Origin: an uncultured Paracoccaceae bacterium
GTDB lineage: Bacteria > Pseudomonadota > Alphaproteobacteria > Rhodobacterales > Rhodobacteraceae
Direction: 5' to 3'
Length of the DNA stretch: 64,000 bases
Assembly (NCBI GenBank): GCA_947493145.1
Contig: CANLPZ010000001.1
Coordinates: 1-64,000, forward strand
Shown: positions 51,780 to 60,266 of the stretch, piece by piece
How the letters are laid out: each line of letters opens with the position of its first letter
How positions within the stretch are numbered: the stretch's first letter is position 1
Made by a program: the position numbers and the translations under genes
The notes under the pieces: generated by a model
Seen by the model: only the letters and a program-made list of their open reading frames with translations
What the model was told of the DNA's origin: nothing
Databases searched by the model: none

Positions 51780-54242
51780 ATGGCGCGGATTTTTCGGTGG
51801 TTGTTACGTGGGGTTGTCGCCTGTTTAGCGCTGATTGTTGGTGTAATGGTGATTGCGTATTATTTCGCGTCGCGATCTTTGCCTGAATACGATCTGCAAT
51901 TGACATCCCCCGCGATCAAAGCGCCGGTTGAAATCGTACGCGATAATGCGAATGTCCCCCATGTGTTTGGCAGCCAAGATACGGATGTCTATTTCGGTCT
52001 TGGCTATGCCCATGCCCAAGACCGCATGTGGCAGATGACCATGTTGCGCCGCACGGCCCAAGGCCGCCTGTCTGAGCTTTTTGGCGAACGCGCCTTGAAG
52101 ATCGACGAATTGTTGCGTCGTTTGGATCTTTATCCTTTGGCTGTGGCATCGGTGTCCGCGCAGGATCTGGGCACACGCGATGCTTTGACGGCTTACGCCA
52201 ACGGTGTGAATGCGTGGTTGAACGAGGTGAACAGTGGCGCGCGGGGGCGCGGTGCGCCAGAAATGTTCATGTTCGGACATGCCATTTCGCCGTGGCAACC
52301 GGCGGATTCCATTGCGATCGTAAAACTCATGGCGCTGCAACTGTCTGGTCATTTGGAAGCCGAAGTCTTGCGCACACGAATTTCACTGGCCCTGAACAAT
52401 TCGCCACGTGTTAGCGACATTCTGCCAGAGGCCCCCGGCACGGGGATTGCCGCCCTGCCCGACTATGCCGCGCTTTTTGAACATTTGCCCGAAACACAAC
52501 ATGCAACAGTTTTCACCCCCGATCCATTGGCCCCCTATAAACGCCAAGCCTTCGCCGGTGCGTCTAACGCATGGGCGGCCGCGCCCGCGCGGTCTGCGTC
52601 GGGGTCCACACTGCTGGCGAACGATCCACACCTTGGGTTTACGGCCCCTGCGATTTGGTATTTGGCCCGAATGGAGCTGGCGGATGGTGGCGTGATTGGT
52701 GGCACCATTCCAGGTGTGCCTGTTGTTTTGACGGGTCGCAGTGGAAAGCTGGGTTGGGGGCTGACGTCGGCGTATCTGGACGACCAAGATTTATTTATGG
52801 AGCGGTTAAATCCCGACAATCCAGACGAATACAAAACACCGGATGGGTTCAAAAAATTCAGAACCCGCGACAGCATTATTCGGATCAAAGACCAAGCGCC
52901 GCAAACCATCAAAATGCGTTGGACCGACAATGGCCCTGTTTTGCCATCGCATCATTACAATTTGAACACGGTTACACCTGCGGGACATGTGGTTGCCCTG
53001 TCTTGGGCCGCGTTGTCGGATCAGGACACGTCGCTGTCTGCCGCACGTGCGTTGATGGCCGCCGAAACGGTGGAAGACGCCATTGAAGCGGCCGAAGGGT
53101 ACCTTGCGCCGGCGCAAAACCTATCCCTTGTGGATGGCGAAAACATCGCGATGAAAACCATCGGGTTTATGCCCCGTCGCGCAGCGGGTCACCAAACATT
53201 AGGCCGTCTTCCAAGCCCAGGATGGGAACCGGCCAACCGCTGGCAAGGGCGAGCCAATTATTCATCAAACCCTGAATTCATCGCACCAACAGGTGGGATC
53301 ATCGGCAACACGAACAACAAAACCATCGACCGTCCCTTTCCGTTTCATGTCAGTTTTGAATGGGGCGACACGCAGCGGGTTAATCGATGGAAACGCCTGA
53401 TGCAAACACGCGAAGTCCACACCCGCGAAAGTTTCATCGAGGCGCAATTAGACACGGTCAGTTTCACCGCGCGGTCGCTCTTGCCGTTGATCGGTGCCGA
53501 TCTTTGGTTCACAGGCCAAGCCGCACCAGATGGCACCCCAGAACGTCAACGCCAAATCGCGTTGGAACTGTTGGCGAATTGGAATGGTGAAATGAACGAA
53601 CATTTGCCGGAGCCACTGATTTATTCGGCTTGGTTACGTGCGCTGCAGGACCGTTTGATCCGCGATGATCTGGGGCCCTTGGCCGAGGAATTCACCCATG
53701 TCGAACCGTTATTCATTGAACGGGTTTTTCGCGATGTCGAAGGCGCCAGCGCTTGGTGTGATGTGATACAATCATCCATTGTCGAAACTTGCACCGATGT
53801 ATCGCGCCTTGCCTTGGATGATGCAATTTTGTGGATTTCCGAAACTTATGGACCCGCTTTGGAAAGCCTGCGTTGGGGGGACGCGCACGAAGCCACACAT
53901 GATCACCCTGTGTTGGGCGAAGTTCCAGTTCTGCGGTATTTCGTCAATATCCGCCAATCCACCAGCGGCGGCGACAACACGTTGTTGCGCGGCCGAACCA
54001 AAGGCACCGACCCGCATCCGTTTCATAATGTCCACGGCGCGGGGTATCGGGGTGTTTATGACTTTGCCGATCCCGACAGTTCCGTGTTTATCACATCAAC
54101 AGGTCAAAGCGGGCATTTCCTGTCCCGTCACTATGATGATCTGGGCGAGCTGTGGCGACGTGGTGAATATATCCCAATGTCGCTTGACCCAGATTTGGCA
54201 CGGGCAGCGGCGGTGGGGGTGACCACGATCACACCCGAATAA
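51780..54242 (+). CDS. Penicillin-acylase-family Ntn hydrolase
   Basis: An 820-aa precursor with an N-terminal hydrophobic anchor or signal (residues 8-30), alpha-chain region VEIVRDNANVPHVFG, and the self-cleavage point before Ser262 (GASNAW) that would become the N-terminal nucleophile of the beta chain; LLANDPHL follows, as in penicillin and AHL acylases. It should mature to two chains in the periplasm and cleave an amide, possibly a beta-lactam side chain, N-acyl-homoserine lactone or lipopeptide. Its stop abuts the hflX stop with no gap. Confidence 0.9.
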   Translation: MARIFRWLLRGVVACLALIVGVMVIAYYFASRSLPEYDLQLTSPAIKAPVEIVRDNANVPHVFGSQDTDVYFGLGYAHAQDRMWQMTMLRRTAQGRLSELFGERALKIDELLRRLDLYPLAVASVSAQDLGTRDALTAYANGVNAWLNEVNSGARGRGAPEMFMFGHAISPWQPADSIAIVKLMALQLSGHLEAEVLRTRISLALNNSPRVSDILPEAPGTGIAALPDYAALFEHLPETQHATVFTPDPLAPYKRQAFAGASNAWAAAPARSASGSTLLANDPHLGFTAPAIWYLARMELADGGVIGGTIPGVPVVLTGRSGKLGWGLTSAYLDDQDLFMERLNPDNPDEYKTPDGFKKFRTRDSIIRIKDQAPQTIKMRWTDNGPVLPSHHYNLNTVTPAGHVVALSWAALSDQDTSLSAARALMAAETVEDAIEAAEGYLAPAQNLSLVDGENIAMKTIGFMPRRAAGHQTLGRLPSPGWEPANRWQGRANYSSNPEFIAPTGGIIGNTNNKTIDRPFPFHVSFEWGDTQRVNRWKRLMQTREVHTRESFIEAQLDTVSFTARSLLPLIGADLWFTGQAAPDGTPERQRQIALELLANWNGEMNEHLPEPLIYSAWLRALQDRLIRDDLGPLAEEFTHVEPLFIERVFRDVEGASAWCDVIQSSIVETCTDVSRLALDDAILWISETYGPALESLRWGDAHEATHDHPVLGEVPVLRYFVNIRQSTSGGDNTLLRGRTKGTDPHPFHNVHGAGYRGVYDFADPDSSVFITSTGQSGHFLSRHYDDLGELWRRGEYIPMSLDPDLARAAAVGVTTITPE

Positions 54243-55514
54243 TTACAGATTTCCATAACGCTGTTTTTGTCGGGCGGTCCAATTGACCGTCATGACAAAA
54301 CCGTTTTCGTCTTGGTCTTCGGCTTCAACGATCGCTTCGTCGAACATCCATGCCCGTTTGCGGGCATCGGCATAGGTGACGTTTACGACCTCGATGGTTT
54401 TCGGGTCGTTCACCGCCGCCGACATCGCGGCCACAAGCTCGGTAATCCCTTCGCCCGTGATTGCAGAGGTCGCGAAAATATCGTCGTTGCGCGCGGCTTC
54501 GGTTAACAAGGCGTCGCGCGGGTCCCCTGTCAAATTGTCCATCTTGTTCCAGACTTCCAACATTGGGGCCTCATCGCCAACGCCCAAGCTTTGCAAGATT
54601 TCCAAAACATCAGCAGATTGTTCGGCCGTTTCTGGGTGTGAAATATCACGAACATGGACAATCAAATCAGCGTCCAAGACCTCTTCCAATGTTGCGCGGA
54701 ACGAGGCGACCAATTCCGTTGGCAAATCGGATACAAACCCCACGGTGTCAGACAAAATGACTTCTTCACCGTTTGGCAATTCGACCTTACGCATCGTTGG
54801 ATCCAAGGTGGCAAAGAGCATGTTTTTCACAAACACATCCGCACCCGTCAAACGATTGAACAACGTGGATTTACCGGCGTTGGTATATCCAACCAAGGCA
54901 ACAATCGGAAACGGGACTTTCGCCCGTGCCGCACGGTGCAACGCGCGCGTTTTCACAACTTTTTCGAGTTGCTTTTTTAAACGGTTAAGCTGTTCATCAA
55001 TTGCACGTCGGTCGGCCTCGATTTGCGTTTCACCAGGTCCGCCAACAAATCCCAATCCGCCACGCTGGCGTTCAAGGTGGGTCCATGCCCGCACCAAACG
55101 CGTGCGTTGATACGACAAAGCCGCCATTTCGACCTGTAACACACCCTCACGCGTGCGCGCACGATCCGAAAAGATTTCCAAAATCAATCCGGTACGATCC
55201 AACAGCTTCACACCCCATTCTTTTTCAAGGTTGCGCTGCTGTACAGGCGACACCGGACCATCGATCAAAACCAATTCGATCTTGGCCGCCTTCATCCGCG
55301 TTTTTAATTCGTCGATTTTACCTTTTCCGAACAACATACCGGGGTGTGGCTTGGCTAAGCGCACGACCTCTTCCCCTTGAACTTCCAATTCAGGAAGCGC
55401 GCGTGCCAAAGACGTGGCCTCAGCCAATGCGTTTTCAGCACTTCGCCGATTGGGATCGGTTTTAATGTCCGGATGTATAACCCACGCGCGCGTTGCGCGT
55501 TTTTCGTCATCCAT
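54243..55514 (-). CDS. hflX: Ribosome-associated GTPase HflX
   Basis: The ATG at 55514 directly follows hfq and gives 423 aa. The N-terminal HflX domain (KPHPGMLFGKGKIDEL), G1 VGYTNAGKST, G3 DTVGFVSDLP and G4 NKMD are present. It is a GTPase that splits stalled or heat-damaged ribosomes. hfq-hflX is a widely conserved order. The gene ends where the convergent acylase gene ends. Confidence 0.95.
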   Translation of the reverse strand: MDDEKRATRAWVIHPDIKTDPNRRSAENALAEATSLARALPELEVQGEEVVRLAKPHPGMLFGKGKIDELKTRMKAAKIELVLIDGPVSPVQQRNLEKEWGVKLLDRTGLILEIFSDRARTREGVLQVEMAALSYQRTRLVRAWTHLERQRGGLGFVGGPGETQIEADRRAIDEQLNRLKKQLEKVVKTRALHRAARAKVPFPIVALVGYTNAGKSTLFNRLTGADVFVKNMLFATLDPTMRKVELPNGEEVILSDTVGFVSDLPTELVASFRATLEEVLDADLIVHVRDISHPETAEQSADVLEILQSLGVGDEAPMLEVWNKMDNLTGDPRDALLTEAARNDDIFATSAITGEGITELVAAMSAAVNDPKTIEVVNVTYADARKRAWMFDEAIVEAEDQDENGFVMTVNWTARQKQRYGNL

Positions 55515-55517
55515 CAA

Positions 55518-55754
55518 TTATTGCTCTTCACCGTCATAAAGGCTGATCGGTTGCGCCGGCATAATGGTCGAAATCGCATGTTTATAAACAAGCTGCGATT
55601 GACCGTCCCGACGAAGCAAGACACAGAAGTTGTCGAACCATGTCACCACGCCCTGAAGCTTGACACCGTTGATCAAAAAGATTGTGACCGGAACTTTAGT
55701 TTTACGAACGTGATTAAGAAACGCGTCCTGCAAGTTTTGTTTGTCCGAAGCCAT
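55518..55754 (-). CDS. hfq: RNA chaperone Hfq
   Basis: A 78-aa Hfq starting at ATG 55754 ([18 protein letters not shown]). Sm1 ([21 protein letters not shown]) and Sm2 with YKHAIST are intact, so it should form the hexamer that binds small RNAs and mRNAs. The short acidic C-terminus is usual for alphaproteobacteria. It is the natural partner of any Hfq-dependent small RNA such as the 39.2-kb candidate. Confidence 0.97.
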   Translation of the reverse strand: MASDKQNLQDAFLNHVRKTKVPVTIFLINGVKLQGVVTWFDNFCVLLRRDGQSQLVYKHAISTIMPAQPISLYDGEEQ

Positions 55755-55871
55755 AATTGGCACCCTTTTGTTTGTTTTCCGCCCCTCAATGGCGGTGTTT
55801 ATTATAGAAACTTAGTATGTCCTGCGATTCGAAAAGTTACCACCCCCAAATTTCACAGCGGACAATCACAC

Positions 55872-57392
55872 TTAGCTGCGCCAAAATTCAGGATTGAGCA
55901 AAGCAATAATCGCTAAGGTTTCCAAACGGCCCAAAACCATCGCACCCGCCAAAATCATTTTTGCGCCATCGGGAATACCCGCATAAAGAATTGGTGTTTC
56001 TGCGGCGACCTCGGCCAAGGGGCCGGTTGTGGACAAGGCTGCAACGCTGAGCACCAATGCCATTTCAAATTGCACCCCTGACAGGGACAAAGCAACCATA
56101 ACCGCAGCCAAGGTTACCGCGAACAACATAAAAAACACCCATGCGATATACGCACCTTGGGTCCGGATACGGCGCGCCTCTTGACCCGCGCCCGCGACAA
56201 GCGATGGATGAACAAGCAGCGCCATTTCCCGCGTCCCATGTTTATAAAGCGCAAAGACACGCAGCAATTTTACGCCTCCCGCTGTGGTCGCCACACCACC
56301 GCCCACAACGGCCAATCCCAACAAGATCAAACCGGGCGTTTGCAATCCTGACCAATTGCGCGCGTCTTCCCAACCGGCGCTTTCAAAACCGGTGGTCGTG
56401 AGGAACGACAAGACGGTAAACAAGCTGCCCCAAAGCGCGCGGATCATTTCGCGGAAATTGTCCTCGTCCGATACATCAATCGCGCCAAGCCAATGGCGCA
56501 AGAACAACAACGTAGGCACCACAAGAACAATCGCGATGCCGATGCGAAATTCTGGGTCGCCCCATATGCCTTCGCGATCTTCAGCGATCATACCGCGCGA
56601 AAACGTCAGGCGTGACAATGCAAACAGCGAAAACACCAGCACCAACGCCTCGGCTGCAAATCCGCCGGTGTTGTACTGAATGCCACCTGCTGATGAAATA
56701 CCCGACGTCGACATGGTCGACATTGCGATCATCAGTGCCTCTAACGGGGCCGAGCCAACCAATGTGATCGCGATCCACAACACAGTTGTCAGGCCGAAAT
56801 ACACAGGAAACAGTTTGACCAAAAACCGCGTCAAACGTTCTGAGGGATCACTAATCTGGTCAATCTGTGAAATAGAGCGCGTCCCCTCGCCCACCTGCTG
56901 TCGAGACGTCACTTCGAACCCACCAAGGTTCATCGGCGCCAAAATGGCAAAGGCCGTGACCCAGATCAACAATCCCCCCAACCACGCAACAAGCCCGCGC
57001 CAAAAATGCAGCGCACCGTTTAAACGGTCTGGATCTTCGAACAAGGTCGCGCCCGTTGTGGTCATTGAACTGACCATTTCGAAATAGGCGTTCAGGAAAC
57101 TTGTGGTTTTCAGGCCATCATAAAACGGCACCGCCAATATCAGCGGCAACACAACAAATCCAGCAAGCAAGGCCGTCAATTGACTGCGCGCCACATGGTC
57201 GGGCGAATAGGACGAGGTTGCGATCCCGATCAATGTGGTCAAAATCGAAAATAAAATCGAGCTATAGAAAAACGAACGTGCCGTTGCATGGTTTTCAGCC
57301 GCCAAGGCCACAAACGACGGCAAGATCATTGCGGCCGCCCCAATCCCCATCAGAAGCACAAAAAACGGGAGCTTTAGGATGCGATCCAGCAT
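55872..57392 (-). CDS. trkH: Trk-type potassium uptake channel subunit TrkH
   Basis: A 506-aa integral membrane protein of normal TrkH length, with the selectivity-filter-type segments SSMTTTGATLF, MSTMSTSGIS, TTTGFESAGW and ALSTTGPLAEV near the four pore loops. It admits K+ (possibly Na+) with TrkA as gating partner. The start overlaps the trkA stop (TAATG), so the two are translationally coupled. Confidence 0.95.
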   Translation of the reverse strand: MLDRILKLPFFVLLMGIGAAAMILPSFVALAAENHATARSFFYSSILFSILTTLIGIATSSYSPDHVARSQLTALLAGFVVLPLILAVPFYDGLKTTSFLNAYFEMVSSMTTTGATLFEDPDRLNGALHFWRGLVAWLGGLLIWVTAFAILAPMNLGGFEVTSRQQVGEGTRSISQIDQISDPSERLTRFLVKLFPVYFGLTTVLWIAITLVGSAPLEALMIAMSTMSTSGISSAGGIQYNTGGFAAEALVLVFSLFALSRLTFSRGMIAEDREGIWGDPEFRIGIAIVLVVPTLLFLRHWLGAIDVSDEDNFREMIRALWGSLFTVLSFLTTTGFESAGWEDARNWSGLQTPGLILLGLAVVGGGVATTAGGVKLLRVFALYKHGTREMALLVHPSLVAGAGQEARRIRTQGAYIAWVFFMLFAVTLAAVMVALSLSGVQFEMALVLSVAALSTTGPLAEVAAETPILYAGIPDGAKMILAGAMVLGRLETLAIIALLNPEFWRS

Positions 57393-58768
57393 TAGAAATA
57401 GTCGATCGTGACTTGTAGCAATCGTTCAACTTCGGCCACATCGGCCGTCATGGCGAACATGGCAACCACGTCACCTTCGTCGATGCGTGTTGACCCTTTG
57501 GGCTTGATAATTTCATCGCCTTTCATCACCGCACCAACCAAAACGCCTTCTGGGAATTCAATGTCGCGAATGCGTTTTCCGGACAATGGTGAGGTTGACA
57601 AGACTTGTGCCTCGATCACTTCGGCTTCTGCGTCCCCGATGGAATACACGTTGCGGACGCGGCCGTGACGAATGTGTTTCAAAATCGAGGACACCGTCGT
57701 CGCGCGCGGGTTGATATGGGCATCAATATCCAATGTCGGCATCAACGGGGACAATGTTGGATCATTGATCAAACAAATCGCCATTTTACAGCCGTTCGCC
57801 TTAGATCGAACGGCGGCCAAAATGTTGGTTTTGTCATCATCGGTAACACAAAGCACCGCATCCGCCCGATCAATATTGGCCTCAAGCAACAAGGATTTGT
57901 CCAATCCATCGCCATGCAAAACAATGGTCCGTTCCAAACTGTCCGCGGCATATTCTGCAATGGAGCGATCCAATTCAATCACCTTGGCCCGAATTCGATC
58001 TGTTCGTTTTTCCAACGCTTCGGCAACAGTTCGGCCAACATTGCCACCGCCGACGATAACCACACGTTCCTGTTTCGCGTTGGCTTTTCCAAAAATTTCC
58101 AAGGTTCGTTCGACATCTTTGACATCGGCGAAAAGGTAACATTCATCCCCTGGGAAAATTTGGTCACCCGCGTCTGGCGCAAACAATGATCCCTCGCGAC
58201 GGATACCGACGACAATGGCGCGAAGCGTTGAAAACAAATCGGTCAACTGGCGCAGCGGGGTGTTAATAACAGGGCAATCTTCGTCGATTGTGATCCCCAA
58301 AAGCTGTGCCTTATCATCAAGGAACATTTCCGTATCAAACGCAGCGGGCGCAGAAAGACGTTGTAACGCCGCCATCGCGACTTCGCGTTCTGGGCTGATC
58401 ACCACATCAATCGGCATGTGATCGCGGCGATAAAGATCAGAATAAATCGCATCCAAATAGGATTGGCTGCGCAGGCGGGCGATTTTCCGTGGAACATCAA
58501 ACACCGAATGCGCGACCTGACAGGTCACCATATTGACCTCGTCCGAATGGGTCGCCGCGATGACCATATCCGCGTCCCGAGCACCGGCACGTTCCAAAAT
58601 ATCGGGGTAGCTGGCAAAACCTGCGATCCCTTGGACATCCAAAGTATCGGTCGCACGCCGGACCAAAGCGGGATTATTGTCCACGACGGTCACGTCATTT
58701 CGTTCACCGGACAAATGGCGGGCAATCTGCCACCCCACCTGCCCTGCACCGCAAATGATGACTTTCAT
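57392..58768 (-). CDS. trkA: Trk potassium transporter NAD-binding regulator TrkA
   Basis: A 458-aa protein with two tandem RCK units: VIICGAGQVGWQIARHLSG at the start and VVIVGGGNVGRTVAEALE near residue 233, each followed by a TrkA_C domain. It binds NAD(H)/nucleotides and gates TrkH. The ribosome site AAAGGACG is good. It lies 69 bp after ntrX, so cotranscription with the nitrogen-regulation genes is likely. Confidence 0.96.
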   Translation of the reverse strand: MKVIICGAGQVGWQIARHLSGERNDVTVVDNNPALVRRATDTLDVQGIAGFASYPDILERAGARDADMVIAATHSDEVNMVTCQVAHSVFDVPRKIARLRSQSYLDAIYSDLYRRDHMPIDVVISPEREVAMAALQRLSAPAAFDTEMFLDDKAQLLGITIDEDCPVINTPLRQLTDLFSTLRAIVVGIRREGSLFAPDAGDQIFPGDECYLFADVKDVERTLEIFGKANAKQERVVIVGGGNVGRTVAEALEKRTDRIRAKVIELDRSIAEYAADSLERTIVLHGDGLDKSLLLEANIDRADAVLCVTDDDKTNILAAVRSKANGCKMAICLINDPTLSPLMPTLDIDAHINPRATTVSSILKHIRHGRVRNVYSIGDAEAEVIEAQVLSTSPLSGKRIRDIEFPEGVLVGAVMKGDEIIKPKGSTRIDEGDVVAMFAMTADVAEVERLLQVTIDYF

Positions 58769-58837
58769 CCTGTTCGTCCTTTTGCCCGACGTCGTGCGTT
58801 ACTGGGGTCCAATCCTTGGCAGGAAACACCCGCGACG

Positions 58838-60256
58838 TCAATCATTTGCAGGCTCTGCGTCGGCCTCTTCGATATGGGCAACACGCGCGCCAGATTTATT
58901 TGATGTCACAACACCAAGCGATTTCAGCTTTCTGTGCAACGCGGACCGTTCCATCCCGACAAAAGAGGCGGTTCGACTGATGTTCCCACCAAAACGATTG
59001 ATCTGCGTCAAAAGATATTCGCGTTCGAACAGTTCGCGCGCTTCGCGCAACGGTAATGTTGCAAGGCTGGACGACAAAACAACGCGGCCTTCTTCGGCGG
59101 TTGGGCCCTCTGCCGATTGTGGCAATTCGCTTGCCTCAATGTCGGAATTGCCGTCGCCAAGGATCAGCACCCGTTCAATGACGTTTTTCAACTGTCGTAC
59201 ATTGCCCGGCCAGACCATTGTTTGCAGCAATGACTGCGCGTCTTCGGCCAGCTTACGCAATGGAAGACCTTGAACTTTGTTCAACACATCTATGAAATAC
59301 TCCGCAAGGAACGGAATATCCTCACGGCGTTCTTCAAGGCTTGGAACCTCGATCGGGACAACATTCAAACGATGGTACAGTTCTTCGCGAAAGTTTCCAG
59401 CATTAATTTCATCGGTTAAGTTCTTGTTCGTGCTTGAAATAACGCGCAGATCGACTTTCACCTTGTCAGATCCACCGACACGTACAAATTGCTGATCGAC
59501 CAACACACGAAGAATTTTTGACTGCGTGCCCAAAGGCATATCGGCCACTTCGTCGAAATAGATTACGCCCCCGCTGGCCTGTTCCAACATTCCCTTTTCA
59601 ATGCCTTTGTCGCTTTCGCGGCCGAACAAAAACTCTTCCATACGATCAGGTTCGATCGATGCGGAGTTCACCAATACAAATGGCGCGGACGCACGTGTCG
59701 AATTTGCATGAATATATCGCGCGGCAAGCTCTTTGCCTGATCCAGGACGGCCAGACAGCATGACGCGGCCGTTTGACTTGGTCACTTTGTCCAATTGGTT
59801 TTTCAGCGCCTTAAAGGCAGCGCTTTCTCCAATCATATCCGACGGACCACTGTCACCCCGTTTCAATTCAACGTTTTCACGGCGCAAACGAGAGGTTTCC
59901 ATCGCGCGCCGAATAACCACCATCAATTGATCGATGTTGAACGGTTTCTCAATGAAATCATACGCGCCTTGTTTGATCGCTGCGACCGCAATTTCGATAT
60001 TGCCATGACCGGAAATGATGACAATCGGAACTTCGGGATAGTCCTTTTTCACCACTTTCAGGATATCGATCCCGTCCATATTGCTGTCTTTGAGCCAAAT
60101 ATCGAGGATCATCAACGCAGGCGTTTCCTTTTCGACCTCGGCCATGCATTCATCAGACGATCCCGCAAGACGGGTGGTAAACCCCTCGTCCTCAAGAATA
60201 TCACCGACCAATTCGCGAATGTCGCGTTCGTCATCTACAATCAGAATATCGCCCAT
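58838..60256 (-). CDS. ntrX: NtrX, AAA+ response regulator without a GAFTGA loop
   Basis: A 472-aa NtrC-type regulator: receiver with phospho-acceptor Asp52, AAA+ domain with Walker A in SGRPGSGKEL and Walker B VIYFDEVAD, and a Fis-type HTH (GGNISRTASFVGMERSALHRKLKSL). Where sigma-54 activators carry GAFTGA, this reads FLFGRESDKGIEKGMLEQA, so it probably does not activate sigma-54 polymerase in the usual way. It is encoded 10 bp after ntrY, its kinase. Confidence 0.94.
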   Translation of the reverse strand: MGDILIVDDERDIRELVGDILEDEGFTTRLAGSSDECMAEVEKETPALMILDIWLKDSNMDGIDILKVVKKDYPEVPIVIISGHGNIEIAVAAIKQGAYDFIEKPFNIDQLMVVIRRAMETSRLRRENVELKRGDSGPSDMIGESAAFKALKNQLDKVTKSNGRVMLSGRPGSGKELAARYIHANSTRASAPFVLVNSASIEPDRMEEFLFGRESDKGIEKGMLEQASGGVIYFDEVADMPLGTQSKILRVLVDQQFVRVGGSDKVKVDLRVISSTNKNLTDEINAGNFREELYHRLNVVPIEVPSLEERREDIPFLAEYFIDVLNKVQGLPLRKLAEDAQSLLQTMVWPGNVRQLKNVIERVLILGDGNSDIEASELPQSAEGPTAEEGRVVLSSSLATLPLREARELFEREYLLTQINRFGGNISRTASFVGMERSALHRKLKSLGVVTSNKSGARVAHIEEADAEPAND

Positions 60257-60266
60257 ATGTTCCTCG

